Shown piece by piece: positions 12,748 through 23,976 of a stretch of 64,000 nucleotides of DNA. The stretch is from positions 12,877,529 to 12,941,528 of the forward strand of contig OX638132.1 in NCBI GenBank assembly GCA_951804985.1. Direction: 5' to 3'. How positions within the stretch are numbered: the first letter of the stretch is position 1; each line of letters begins with the position of its first letter. The notes beneath the pieces are model-generated. The model had not been told where the DNA came from and did no database searches. It worked only from the letters and a program-made list of their open reading frames with translations. The position numbers were made by a program, and so were the translations under genes. This stretch comes from Dryomyza anilis (Eukaryota; Arthropoda; Insecta; Diptera; Dryomyzidae).

Positions 12748-13990
12748 TTGGTGTTTTGTTGCACTTGCTATTGTGAGCAACACGCGCGCGTAAATCGTAA
12801 ATTACCGAAAAATGCACGCATACCCATGGCATAATGTGGCAGTACTTTTTATTTTAAATTTTTTTTTTTCGGTTAATTTTTATTTTTAACATTGGCGCGC
12901 ACATTATGCCGCCCGGTGTCGGGCACATATTTATGTATGTACATACAATGGTATATTTATTTATTCGTTTGCAGTTTTATTATTTTTTTGTAATTTTTTT
13001 CTCCTTTTTTTTTGGTTTGTTTGTTCGTTTTTGTTTTGTTGTTGCGACGGCTGTTGCTGTTAATTTGATCCTTGTGCCGCCGAAATCATTTGCAGTGTCC
13101 TCGTCGAGCCCGCTTTTTATTATTATTATTTATTTTTTAAATGTATGTCATTGATTTTTAATTATTTTGTGCATATTTTCAGGCGCTTGGCAGTCGTTTT
13201 GCCACTGAACGATTGGAGTGGAGGACCTTTTTATTTTTTATAATTTTTATTTAATTTTTTTTGTTTTGTTTTTCGGCAATAATAAATATTATCAGCAGCA
13301 ACAACAAAAATAATAATAACGAGAGCAGCAGCAACCGCATTTTAATACATATGTTGTTGGCCGGTTGAATGTATTTATGGAGTGTTTTTCATTAACAGTG
13401 ATTACGGTTTGACCTTGAGAAATTGGCATTGGCGCCGGCAGTGTTGTTGACCCAGTCGGCGGCATCAGCGTTGACCCACCAACACCTGTCCATGGCGACC
13501 GACCGGCCGGCCAATGCAAATGGGGTCATTATTTGTTTGTCTGTCTGTCAGTGCCGTCTGTCTGTACCGCTTGTATTAATGCGACCAGCCATTTATTGGT
13601 GTTGCTGCTGTTTGTATGGTGGGAGTGGTGCTCGGGTGGTGCAGTGGGTGGTGCTGCAACTAAATGGGTACTTAATGCGGTTGCGGAGGTTACTGTTATT
13701 GTTTATTGTAGGATGAGCTATTTGCAACGCCATTATTGCGTTTACTCCTTTCACTTTCGCGAATTCATTCAATTAATTTGGGTTCAGTTTTTTTTATTTA
13801 TTTTTTTTTTAATTTTAATCGACAGTTCGAACTTGAGTTTTAATTTTAATTTTTATATTTATATTTTTTGTGTTTTTTATACATTTTTTTTATTTGAATT
13901 CATTTTCATGCAAATACTTTCACCACCAGTTAATTGCAGTTCATTGGCATTGATATTTTAAATGTGTCAATGATGTGGCACAATTTATGT
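12748..13990. other. Unique, GC-richer non-coding DNA
   Basis: This stretch has CAG/CAA-type triplets near 13290-13340, a GGCCGGCC-like GC peak near 13440-13520 and short GTCT runs near 13535-13562. The open frames on both strands are low in complexity or rich in Val/Cys and Phe, and I recognise none. Possibly regulatory or intronic DNA of a gene outside the window. Confidence 0.45.
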
Positions 13991-15305
13991 AGTTTGAAAA
14001 TTTTGTAATGAAATTTGAAATTGGTGTTAGTACCACATTTTAATAAACAAGAAATCAACATCATTTTCAAGAGGTAGGCAAGTAGTTTTTGATCTTTCTC
14101 TTATAATATTGCTCTTACTAAGTTTTAAAATTTTTAGTATTTGCAAGAATTGTTATTCTTTAGGTATGTTAAAAACAAACAATTGATGCCTTTGCACCAC
14201 TATTTTATCTTGTACCAGTAAAAAGTTATGGCAAAAAAACGAAAAGATATGCCCTTTCAATTCTTCGAATTCGCCCTTTTAAGGTTTGTCTTTTGGCACT
14301 GGAAATATCCAACAACGATTTTAGCACATTATATTTAAGGAAAACTATATTAAAAAAATAGTAAAAAAAACAGATATGTCAAAAATTACACGTATTCGCT
14401 AGTTTTGGCACGATAGTGACGACATGATCTTTCACTTGAACTTGCAATATCATTCTTGTTCTTGCCGCAAGATACTTGCAAAATTTTACATTTTTAATTT
14501 TAAGTAGGTTAAGAAGAACGCAAAGAGCTGGATGTACCCAAGGATCGTGGATGTTCGAGGAAAGGAATAAATGGAAAACTGAAAAAAAAAACATTCCTCA
14601 CAATCTAAAAATTAGGAATAAGATTTGTGGACTTATTTTGCGGGTAAATAAACATTTTTGTACTAAACAAGTTTTTCGTTTGCTTTTTGGAGTAAAAAAA
14701 GTAAATTAAAGAGTATTTTTTTTATTTATCTCTTTTTATATTATTATTTATTTATTAATCTTTTTTATATTTTAATTATTGTTTTTTTTATTTATTATTA
14801 TTATTTTTTTAATTTTTATCAAAACAATACGCATCACTTTTCCGCGCATAATCAAAGAAAAAACTGACGTAATAAAATTTAATAAAATTTATTTAAATTT
14901 TATTTAAATTCTTTTGTTATAAAAAAACGAAATATTACATACAAAAAATATTATGCGCGATTTTAATTTTAAATCAAATAAAAAGAATTAAATTTTATTA
15001 CATTAAAATTTATTTTAATTAAATTCATAATTTCTAAAAACTTTAACATGAAATAAATAGTTTTTAAATACCAATCGACATGTTTATCGAGTTGTAATTT
15101 AATAATTCATTAACTTATTTATAAAAAAGAATGATAAGTATTTACTTCATGTTAAAATAAAAAGTATTTAATTTAAATAAAAAAGACTACGGGTGAAAAA
15201 AGTCTCGAAAAGTATTTAAATTTAATTTCTTTTTTTTTAATGTTATTATTTTTCTCCTCAGTGTACGTTTGGGTTTTGATATGTGATGTCAATTTTGTAT
15301 TTGAA
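13991..15305. other. AT-rich DNA with one fold-back repeat arm
   Basis: The part at about 14165-14290 matches the arms of the fold-back element in GNBP intron 1 (25165-25560): it shares 'AACAATTGATGCCTTTGCA' and 'AAAAAAACGAAAAGAT'. The rest, particularly 14700-15180, is very AT-rich and has no gene-like frame. Confidence 0.55.
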
Positions 15306-15365
15306 CTAGTATTATGTACCCGTGCTGTGCATCGGAGTTTTTCTGTGTTATTTTTGTGTTTTGTA

Positions 15366-16569
15366 CAGGGTTTTTCAAACGAGACGCTACAAAAGTAGAG
15401 CAACAGGGACAGCAAACGACGTCATATTTCTTGCCGCTCTTTTGACATTTCTCTTCAGTAAGGTTTGCCATTTTATGATGAAAAGATATAAGAGCCAACA
15501 ACGAGTCGAAATTATTAAAATTTACTACCGAAATTCGGAGTCAGTGGCCTCAACGTTAAGAGCGCTACGTCCAATTTATGATCGTCATAATCGTCCTAGA
15601 AGAATCCACAGGCATAGTACAAAATGTTCCCGTGCCAGTAAGTCGTGCCCGTAGTGTCGAGAAAATTGCTACCGCTGAGGCTTCAGTTGAAGAAAGCCCA
15701 AATGTGTCTCTCACACGTCGTTCTCAAGCGTTTGGCATCTCTGTGACGTCCGTGTGGCGAATTTTGCGAAAAGAATTTTGCCTACATCCTTACAAAATCA
15801 AATTGACGCAAGAACTGAAGCCGCTTGACCACCAGAAGCGTCGTATGTTCGTGAATTGGGCTGAGCAACAACTTGAACATGATTCGGATTTTCATCGAAA
15901 AATCATCTTCAGCGATGAGGTTAATTTCTGGCTGAATGGCTTCGTCAATAAACAAAATATGCGTTATGGGTCAGACAGCAATCCACACGTACTCCATGAG
16001 TCATCATTGCATCCCGAAAAAATTACGGTTTGGTGCGGTTTATGGGCCGGCGGCGTCATTGGGCCGTACTTCTTCCGTGATGATCAAGACCGGCACGTTA
16101 CTGTGAATGGGAATCGCTACCGTTCAATGATAACCGAATATTTTTGGCCCCAATTGGATGATATGGACTTGGGGGACATGTGGTTCCAACAGGACGGCGC
16201 CACAAGCCACACAGCGAATGCCACAATCAATTTATTGGAAACCAGGTTTGGAAAACGTGTTATCTCACGAAATGGTCCAGTCGATTGGCCGCCTCGGTCG
16301 TGCGATTTGACGCCGTTAGACTATTTCCTGTGGGGCTACGCCAAGTCTATGGTCTATGCCAACAATCAGCGACGATTTTATGCTTGCCGAATTATGCTTG
16401 AAAAACGTCGAAAATTGGGTTCAGCGTCTGGACTTCTGCAAGCGTGCCCGTGGTGGCCATGCATTATGTATGTGAATTCCATACATAATGGCATCGAACG
16501 TACTTTTACAGGAATAAAGAATTTCATTGATATCCAAAACATTTGTAGCGCTCTTCTTGAAAAACCCTT
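15366..16569 (+). mobile_element. DD41D mariner-family transposon, near full length
   Basis: The 5' end CAGGGTTTTTCAAACGAGAC is mirrored at the 3' end (AAGGGTTTTTCAAGAAGAG read inward), about 25 bp of imperfect TIR. TA flanks both ends (15364-15365 and 16570-16571). The 1204-bp length is normal for a mariner. The encoded transposase (15475-16475) is frameshifted. Terminal pieces of the same family form the MITEs at 36819-37016 and 37250-37514. The element sits in the TTTTTG array of a minus-strand Helitron. Confidence 0.95.
15475..16475 (+). pseudogene. Mariner (DD41D) transposase, two frameshifts
   Basis: The reading starts at the tandem ATG ATG at 15475 with an N-terminal DNA-binding region (KRYKSQQRVEIIK). 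It shifts frame near 15590-15600, where the next frame continues with ESTGIVQNVPVP. The second helix-turn-helix (SQAFGISVTSVWRILRKE) and the catalytic domain follow. The catalytic acids are visible: FSDE (Asp codon at 15913-15915), QQDGATSHTA (Asp at 16193-16195) and LTPLDYFLWG (Asp at 16319-16321). The last two are separated by 41 residues, hence DD41D, the spacing known from the rosa-type mariners of tephritid flies. A second shift with a probable small deletion near 16360-16400 moves the C-terminus (NVENWVQRLDFCKRARGGH) into another frame, ending at TGA 16473-16475. The triad is intact, but the two shifts make the enzyme inactive as it stands. Confidence 0.93.
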
Positions 16570-16680
16570 TATTACTGCTTTTATTTTTGTTTTTCCTTTT
16601 GTTATTTTGTTGTTGTAGTTATTTAAGTGTTTTTGATTTGTTTTTGCATTTTTTCAATATCTGTTTTTACTTTTGATTTT

Positions 16681-17354
16681 TATACCCTACACTAAGAGTG
16701 AAAGGGTATATTCAGTTTAGTACGCCGTTTGTAACACCCAGAAGGAAGCATCTCCGGTATGGAAAAGTATATATATTCTTGATCAGCATGACCTCCTGAG
16801 TCGATTTAGCCTGTCCGCCTGTCCGTCTGTCTGTCTGTCTGTCTGTTGAAATCCCTACTACTTTTAAAATTGAAGAGCTAGATAAATGAAACTTATAACT
16901 TAGATTATCGGTCCATTGTGACCTATGATCCGACCACTTATGTTCAAATACCTCATATAAAATGTACATATAAAGATAAATTTTTATGTATACGTGCTTA
17001 GGTAAACTTTTTTGGTCAAATATATATTGACATCATGCTCAAATACATGTATGTTTACAATAATGTTTTCCGGCGAAAAGACTTGTGGTTCACAAAAAAA
17101 AATTGAAATTCGGTACACCTACCCATTTGTAAATATGGGTATCAAATGAATGGAAATTCTTCATCAATTGAATGGTTGTAGTTATTTTCAGGATTCGTAT
17201 ACCCTGGTGACCTATATATCACTTTAAATGGTAACCACACATATGTGTAGGGTATTTATAGTCGGCTTAGACCAACTATAATTTTGATAATCCTAACTAT
17301 CATAATTACACCTACTTTAAAATTTCCCATGTGATCTAACCTTCCCAACTGGTT
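16681..17354 (+). mobile_element. DINE-1/INE-1-like Helitron, copy A
   Basis: It opens with TATACCCTACACTAAGAGTG and an AAGGGTATA complement, followed by 'AAGTATATATATTCTTGATC', a short (GTCT)n tract at about 16815-16845, and near the 3' end GTAGGGTATTTATAGTCGG. This order of motifs is that of the dipteran DINE-1/INE-1 elements (Helitron-related, non-autonomous). Two closely related copies lie at 31128-31860 and 59766-60519. It interrupts a TTTTTG-rich array. Confidence 0.85.
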
Positions 17355-17360
17355 TTTATA

Positions 17361-17661
17361 TGAAATGAACATTTTAACAGGACTTCCCTATTCGTTTCTC
17401 AAAGAACGACTCTCAGTAGGTCTCACAAAATCGTTTGACTCATTACTGTTAGCATTCCATTAGAAGGTGAGCTAGCAGAACTTTGCTTTTGTATTTGAAA
17501 AATATTAGAAATAGTCACCAAATCGATTGGAGCAGATTCTCTAGCAGGTCTGTTGGAAGTAGACTAGTTTCAGCGAAGGCTGAGTGTGTATTGATCATGC
17601 TAAGAAGTTGTTATAGCAGGGCTTCTATTGGCAAGGCCTGGATAAATTTACTACTGGGAAT
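17361..17661 (-). mobile_element. CCCAGTAG-end element, truncated copy
   Basis: This is the reverse complement of most of the element at 6811-7212. Its end, read on the minus strand, is ATTCCCAGTAGTAAATTT. The opposite terminus is missing, because the copy abuts DINE-1 copy A. It is diverged from the other copy by many substitutions and carries no gene. Confidence 0.8.
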
Positions 17662-17689
17662 CATGATTTAAGAATAAATTTAAATAAAT

Positions 17690-18660
17690 TAAATAAAATA
17701 ACAAGTAAAAATATTTGCTTTTGCGATTTTGCTTTAGCGTTTTTCTTTTTATTTTAGCTTTTTTCTTGATTTGTGTTTTAATTTTGTGTTTTTCTTTTAT
17801 TTTTGTGATATTCCTTCTGTTGTTTTCTTTTTTTGTGTTTTGGTTCCGTTTTTGTTTTTTTGTTTTCTCTTATTATTTTTTAGCATTTATTTTTGTGTCT
17901 TTCTTTCTTTTTATTTTATTTTATTTTTACTTTTGATTGTTGTTGCGTTTGATTTTGTATTGCGTTTTTATATTTTGCATTTTTTTTTTGTGTGTCTGCG
18001 ATTTGGTTGTTTATTTTTTTTTGTTAAATCAAAAGAATAAACTACCTTTGTTATTTTGTTTTTGATTTTTTTTTTTTTTGGTTTTGTTTTTTTTTTTTTG
18101 GTTTTTTGTTTTTGTTTTTATTTCGTGTTTTTGCTTTGTTGTTTTTGCCTTTTTGTGTTTTTATATAATTTTTTTCCTTTCGCGGTAGTTTTTGTTTTTG
18201 GTTGGTATTTTGCTATAACACCCAGAAAAAAATACTATATAAAAAAAAGTTTTTTACTTTTAAAAATGGTCAATAGGATAAATTATTATTTTAATCGGAA
18301 AATACCTTTAAATACTAGAAAATACCATGACATTGCCATTGAGTTTATATGAAATATTTATTTTTTGTATACTATTAAATCAATAATTGTCCAATTGACC
18401 AATTTTAATGGGATTTATGGAAATTTTTTTCTGGGTGTATGTTTGTGATTATGTTTTTGTTTTTGTCTTTTTCTTTTCTTTGTTTTTGGTTTTGCTGTTG
18501 TGTTTTTGTTTTGTATTTGTAATTGTGTTTTTGATTTTTTTTTTGTTTTAACTTATGTTTCTGTTTTTTTTTATTTTGCTGTTGTCTTTGTTTTTGTGTT
18601 TTTGCTTTTGTATTTGTGTTTAGTATTTAGTGTTTTTGCTTTCGTAATATTATTTTGTAT
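17690..18660. repeat. Degenerate TTTTTG simple array
   Basis: This is a long tract of TTTTTG, TTTTGTG and TTTGCTTTTG variants on the plus strand. All open frames here are Phe/Leu/Val-rich translations of the array. It belongs to the minus-strand Helitron (15306-18785); the Helitron at 47283-48905 has the same array as AAAAC at 47530-47640. Confidence 0.85.
18219..18437 (+). mobile_element. 219-bp MITE, CACCCAGAAAAAAA ends
   Basis: The left end CACCCAGAAAAAAATACTA and the right end TTTTTTTCTGGGTG are inverted. The interior matches, as reverse complement, the 220-bp copy at 33298-33517, including 'ACCATGACATTGCCATTGAG'. It is inserted in the TTTTTG array. No coding sequence. Confidence 0.9.
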
Positions 18661-18785
18661 TTGAGTTTTTTTGTTTCATGTTCGTAGCTGCTGTAAGTGC
18701 CGAGTTATGTCGTTTTAAAAGTTTTTGCTGTATGGGAAGTGCCCCCCCATTGTCCAATCCCGTCCCTATATAGCCTATGTAACTG

Positions 18786-20200
18786 AGTAAGCAGTCAAAA
18801 TCAGCACCTATAGACGTATGTGATGTCCATTGTTCGCTCTGGTTTAGTAGCGCAATTTTGAGACATTTTTTTGATCTTTTTTTCATGGTAATATAAACAA
18901 TAATGTTTGTGACCCTTTTGTTAAAAATTTGAAAGTACTTAATATGTCTTATGACCAACTCAATTTACCTTTATTTCTGTAATTTCTTAAGTCAATTCGA
19001 AATTTGTTCAAATCAACACATAAACGATATAAAATTCAACTGAATTAATATTTTCACTTTAAAATGTTTCCCTAAAAAAAAAGAAAAATAATCTAAACGT
19101 TTGAAAATCCTATTAATATATTTGAAAATATTTATTTTCTACCCAATACTTACTAAACTGCAGAAGATAGTTGTTACTACATATTGTCCAAAGTAAAACA
19201 TAAAATTTAAACTTGGGCAATAATTTTGTTGTAAATAAAGAGATGTAATCTTCAAAAAGTAACTTAGCATGTAACCAGGACTAGCCTAGAAGGACAACAG
19301 CAAAATCATAAATTACGAATAAGCACCGAAATTCGAATAAAGCCTCCCAAATGACGTGAGCAGGGAATTATGTTCGGCTGTGTGTATGCAAAATGGGCCA
19401 AAGGACATGTGGTGGACACGCACGCACTAGACGTGTACACACAGAAAACAAAACAGGTTAACGAATTATTAAGAAGTCGACCAAAGGATAACAGAACGTA
19501 GACAAAACGATAAAGAAGAAGGGGTGCTGTGTTGGATGTTGTACTTGCTCGAAACTAATGGCGTAGCACCTTTTGTTTGTCACACTTCCGCTAGAATGCG
19601 TGCGTACAAGAAAAAGGACATGCAAGGACATTGTGAAAGTTTGAAACAATAGTTTCAACGCAAACGACGACCCCCTTTTGCGTGAGCCGACGACACATGA
19701 AAACTATTGAAAGTGTTTATGAATTTAATGTTGGATAATTATTAGGCATGTGCCTGTGGAGGTCCTGTGTACAATGTCCTTGCACCACATTGTCGTCTCG
19801 GACGCCTAATGAGCAGCAGAGGAAAACGCAATTTAAGATAAACGTATCGGTCGCTTTCTCAGGGAATACGCGTTGAAAGAGATCGGCTGTGAGTGATAAA
19901 AAACAAAAATCATTCGAAATTTGGGTAAAAAGTCCAAAAAGGAAGCAATCATTGGATTGTGGGTTGTTCGCGTGAATAGAGTCATAACTTGTAGTTGTTA
20001 TTTTGGGATAACTTTGTTCTTTAGGAAGCCCATTAAATGGCTGTGAGTCATGGAGTATCTTAAGGCGCTGCAGATCGAGATGAACGTGCAAGGATATGCG
20101 TTGAAATTGTCATCATTAAGATTGGCATCTTTATGAAGTCATGTTTTGGGAATAGACATGCGTTCCATTTGCTTATGAATGACACAATTATGTGGCATCT
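18786..20200. other. Unique non-coding DNA with AGGACA motifs
   Basis: The part from 19260 to 20110 is GC-richer and not repetitive. AGGACA or TGTCCT occurs at 19402, 19615, 19625 and 19775. The small open frames on the minus strand (for instance 19717-20091) have no recognisable domain and no support as genes. It could be regulatory DNA. Confidence 0.45.
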
Positions 20201-22075
20201 CAATGATAATAAGCGGCAATTAAAATTGGAAAAAAAAACATAACTTAAATTTTGAAAAAAAGTTATGGTTTCATATTTTACAGAAAATGTATTTTAATTC
20301 GTATTTAATTATATATTTTAACTTAAGCTAAATAGACAGCTCACAATCGTTTAGTTAAGTCCCAGTTAATGAACACATATCATAGGATATAACAGGGACA
20401 ATTGGCTGACCTTTCGTTCGCCAATTTGTTTTGAAACACAGCAGGTTACTCAGCAAAGAACTGCATGATAGCGTAGTTAATGCCTCATTTCGAGACATTT
20501 CATATTATGCAAATGTTTATTGTCCGAGGAAAGTCTGACGTATCTTAATTGACGTAAGCAGCTGTGTTGAAAGTTGGGCTTAAGTGATTCAATTATTTAG
20601 CACATGACACTGATTCCTGCAACAAAGTCGCTGTTGAAAACATGATTAGGACAATCGTGCAATGTTCTCTGCAATTACGGAGGGAAATAAAATTCTAAAA
20701 CTCGAGAAAAAATTGGGCTCGAATAAAAAATAGAATAGAAGAGTTTGACTAATATCTATAAAATACTACTAAAATTCTATAATTTATTTTCTGAATATTA
20801 AGAAAGCAAATTACTTAGTAAAAGTAAACAAGCTTTATTCAACTGGTTTTGAGTACTTAATTTATTTACTATGAAAAACCGAAAAATTACATACAAAATT
20901 GTTGTTGTTTTCTTCGCAAAAAGAACACGTGTTTATGTATCTGTTGTTGTTGTTTTCATCGATATTTCTTTGTCTGTTATATTCGCTCGAATGCTTTGTT
21001 TCGTGAGGTCGCCATCTGTTTCTTAGTGTACCTGTATGTGTGTTGAAAGTAACTAAATCAAATATTTCTAGATATTAAGACATTATGTTCGTAGGTATCA
21101 AAAAGTAACTAAGTACAATTTGTCGTGATAATTCAATTCAATTATATATTCAAACAATTTATTTGATATAAAAAATAAGTCATTCCATATTAAATCAACC
21201 GAGTAATTTCAGAATTTGATGAAATTTGGAACGATTCATTGGAGTTGTAAACAATAAAGGAAACGATTTGCTATATAAGTACCAAATGACATACGAAAAA
21301 AAACCAAGAACAGTATCTGCTGTTAAAATAATCACTGTCCTACAAATACTCATTTGTGTTGTATTTTCTTTTCTCCTTTCTTTTTGGACTGGTTTTTTAG
21401 GTAGAGACTGCGCTGCTTTGCCTCAAAAAATGAATATGAATACTTTTATGAATGTAATTCATAACAATTATGAACGCGTTTATTACATCAACTTTTCTCA
21501 AATTATGCGATTCGTATATACGAAGAACAGTTCATAAATATATTGATTTGTTTTCATATATATTATGAACAGTGTCTCAATTAACGGCGTTCATTCCATT
21601 TATGAACAATTTTTTTTGTGTACATTCGAATATTACAGACAAAGCAAGAAAACTATACGAAAACGTGTTTATTAAATTTTGAGAAGAAAGCACAAACAAC
21701 TTTGTTGATACCTAAGAAATTAATGTCTACATGTCAAGAATAATTCAAAGGTTTGATGCAAAAACGCGTTAAGTCAATTTTTTCACAATTCTGGATTTTG
21801 CGATTTTTGGTTTACTTAAATTGTATCGCATAAAAATAGGTTCGCAAAGGAAAAAAAAAATTAAAAAATATTGTAAATAAATATTGTTTCATACAAAAAT
21901 AGCATTTTATTGTGTGAAAATTAAATTAATATTAAAATTCGTGGTTTTAACCTTCAGATACATTAGCAATTGCCGATGGCATTCTCATAACAATGACAAA
22001 AACTTTATTTTCATTAAATGGCAATGACAGTTTTATGAATTACAACATTTATAGTATAATTTTGTAAAATTTTGT
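20201..22075. other. AT-rich non-coding DNA, possible MITE end
   Basis: No gene is supported. Repeated 'TTCATAA' and 'TATGAAC' motifs with a run of T near 21540-21620 resemble the right end of the CACAGAAAA element at 5182-6081, but a matching left end was not found. The open frame at 21226-21537 has no recognisable features. Confidence 0.45.
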
Positions 22076-22396
22076 AGCCGCGGTAGCTCAGTGGTTAGTG
22101 CGTTGGACTACGAGCCGAAAGTTCCCCGGTTCAAGCCTGGACTGGGGCTAAACAACATCTTTTCATAGAAACATTTTTCTGTACCGCGCTAGCTCTCGTC
22201 AGTAAATGGCAAACCTACGAGAGTAAAACCATTGCCTATGAAAAAGCTCTCACCCGCCGTTCGGATTCGGCAATAAACTGTAGGTTCCACCACTTTGAGT
22301 ACAAATATAACACGCACAGCTCAAAATGGTGAGAGAGCTCGGCCGAAGTTCTATACAGAACTGTAGGGCCAAACTATTATTATATTATTATATTAC
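22076..22396 (+). mobile_element. tRNA-derived SINE, full copy
   Basis: It starts with a tRNA-like head: A box TAGCTCAGTGG at 22084-22094 and B box GGTTCAAGCC at 22128-22137. A 7-bp acceptor-like stem (GCCGCGG with CTGGGGC, one mismatch) and an ACG-like anticodon loop point to a tRNA-Arg origin (inference). A tRNA-unrelated body of about 230 bp follows, and then an ATT-rich tail. The same body is at 49675-49944 and, in pieces, at 61245-61432 and 63180-63325. Because of the repeated body I call it a SINE and not a tRNA gene. No clear target duplication was found for this copy. Confidence 0.88.
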
Positions 22397-23976
22397 AGTA
22401 ATTCCATTAGTTTTTAATTCAGATATAATGCATAATTTACCTTTAAAATCATGGTATCTCAGTGTAGGTACTTCGTATATGAAGGGTTTTGGTGCCAAAC
22501 GACACAAAATATTAAAATCTCTTATATGTCATCAAAAAGTCAATTCATAAAATATGTGGACTTAGCATTTTTTTGCACCAAACCCTTCAATTCCACTTTG
22601 TTATTTTTTGATACCTATGAAATACATTTCTGGAAAATAAGAATAATTCCACTTATTTTTTTGAGAAATAAGTAGTACTGTTTCTTTAAATTAAGAATTT
22701 TCTATTTAGCTGTACATCACTCCATATAAGTACTCCTCGATTCCTTCTGGATTTTAGAGATTTTCCCTTCGTGATAGAGTCACTTAGAAACACATGATTA
22801 CGACAATAATAAATCCCATCATTAAATTATGCCGTCAAAACATGTTTGTGTTGATTATGTTTTTTCACTGCGTGTATATTTTAGGAATGAAGTGTAATCG
22901 AAATTAACGTTTTAATGCTTCAAATCGTATTCATATTTTATGATTTGTAATTATAATTTATTGTCAGCAGAAACAGTTTATATGCGGTGTAAAAATGTGT
23001 TTGCAGCAAATACTTAAAAATGTTAATGATTATAATTGGCTTTTACTTTTATTTCAAAATTATTTTATTAATATATACATTTTTAATATGTGTAAATTTA
23101 TTTTTGCTGCAAAAATATTTTTTACAGTGTATACAATAGTTGTGCGTTAAATAAGTTGTAGTAGATGTCAAATTAACGTCGCATTCGGATCAATGACAAA
23201 TTTTGCCATTTCTGTAACATAAAAAATACCTCTTTTCGGATGAGGTTGGAAGAATGAAAAGTTAGTTGTACCAACGAACTTCATACGGTTAAATCGAATG
23301 GTTTACAAATTTGCTGGAGGAACTGCCATATTAGCCTATACATATGAAATATTCGTCTATACACACTCCTAAATGTTCGAAAACAATTCAAAATATTTGC
23401 AGTACAAACTACAATTCTTTTCATTTTGACAACAACAACCGATTAAGCGGTTGAGAGAACCGAAAAAGTTTGTTGAGCAAAGAGTTGGTTGAAGCAACAA
23501 ATCTCTACTGTGAGTGTAGGTATTTTAAATTCGTTTCGAAGAACTATTGTTTTTCATAAATACACCGAATGTTCTAATTTCTTATCTGTTGAAATTAGCC
23601 ATATGATTCAAACTTTTTTTTTGGTAATTATTTGACCTGTGTCAAATCAAAATTTCTATTTCTCACGTAAGTTTTTTTATAATGTACTGATAAGAGTAAG
23701 TATTAAAAAGAATATTCAGCGACATATTTTGAATATCAGTCGTATCAATTTGTTTTAACTTCTACTTTTACACTTATAATACATATATAAATAAATATAT
23801 AAATAAAATAAATAAAATTACCCATAATAGATTAAAAAATAATGAGAGATAATTTGGCATCATAATCTATGTCTACAAAAAATCAGTCCTACCGCAGAAC
23901 TTGAATTGAGCATACGTTTATAGATGGTTGATGTTTAATTTTAAATTTAAATTTTTATAGTTCAAATATTTATAAA
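22397..23976. other. Upstream region of the GNBP gene
   Basis: No separate gene is visible. The DNA is AT-rich with a (TAAA/TATA)-rich patch at about 23780-23820. I looked for kappa-B-like sites (GGGRN5CC type), expected of a Toll/Imd-responsive gene, and saw none that is convincing by eye. A possible initiator is described separately. Confidence 0.45.
23883..23888 (+). promoter_or_regulatory. Possible initiator (TCAGTC) of the GNBP gene
   Basis: TCAGTC fits the arthropod initiator consensus TCAKTY and would put the cap site at 23885, 92 nt before the start codon. No good TATA box lies 30 bp upstream, and the downstream element is poor. A second TCAGTC at about 23736 is an alternative. This is inference from position and motif only. 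Confidence 0.3.

Larger units (their letters stand above)
15306..18785 (-). mobile_element. Minus-strand non-autonomous Helitron broken by four insertions
   Basis: On the minus strand the 3' terminus is CTAG followed by T (plus CTAG at 15306-15309, A at 15305), as Helitrons end. At the other side, about 18660-18785 matches, as reverse complement, the segment 47420-47560 of the Helitron at 47283-48905 (shared: 'AAAACGACATAACTCGGCAC'). Between them is a long TTTTTG-type simple array. Into this a mariner (15366-16569), a DINE-1-like copy (16681-17354), a CCCAGTAG element (17361-17661) and a MITE (18219-18437) have inserted. The 5' end proper was not found, so it is truncated or rearranged near 18785. 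No Rep/helicase is encoded. Confidence 0.65.

Noticed and set aside
17715..18352. Phe/Leu/Val-rich frames resembling membrane proteins
   Set aside because: They are translations of a TTTTTG simple array in a Helitron.
22076..22150. Functional tRNA gene
   Set aside because: A and B boxes are good, but the anticodon stem is broken and the same tRNA-unrelated body follows in other copies, so it is a SINE.
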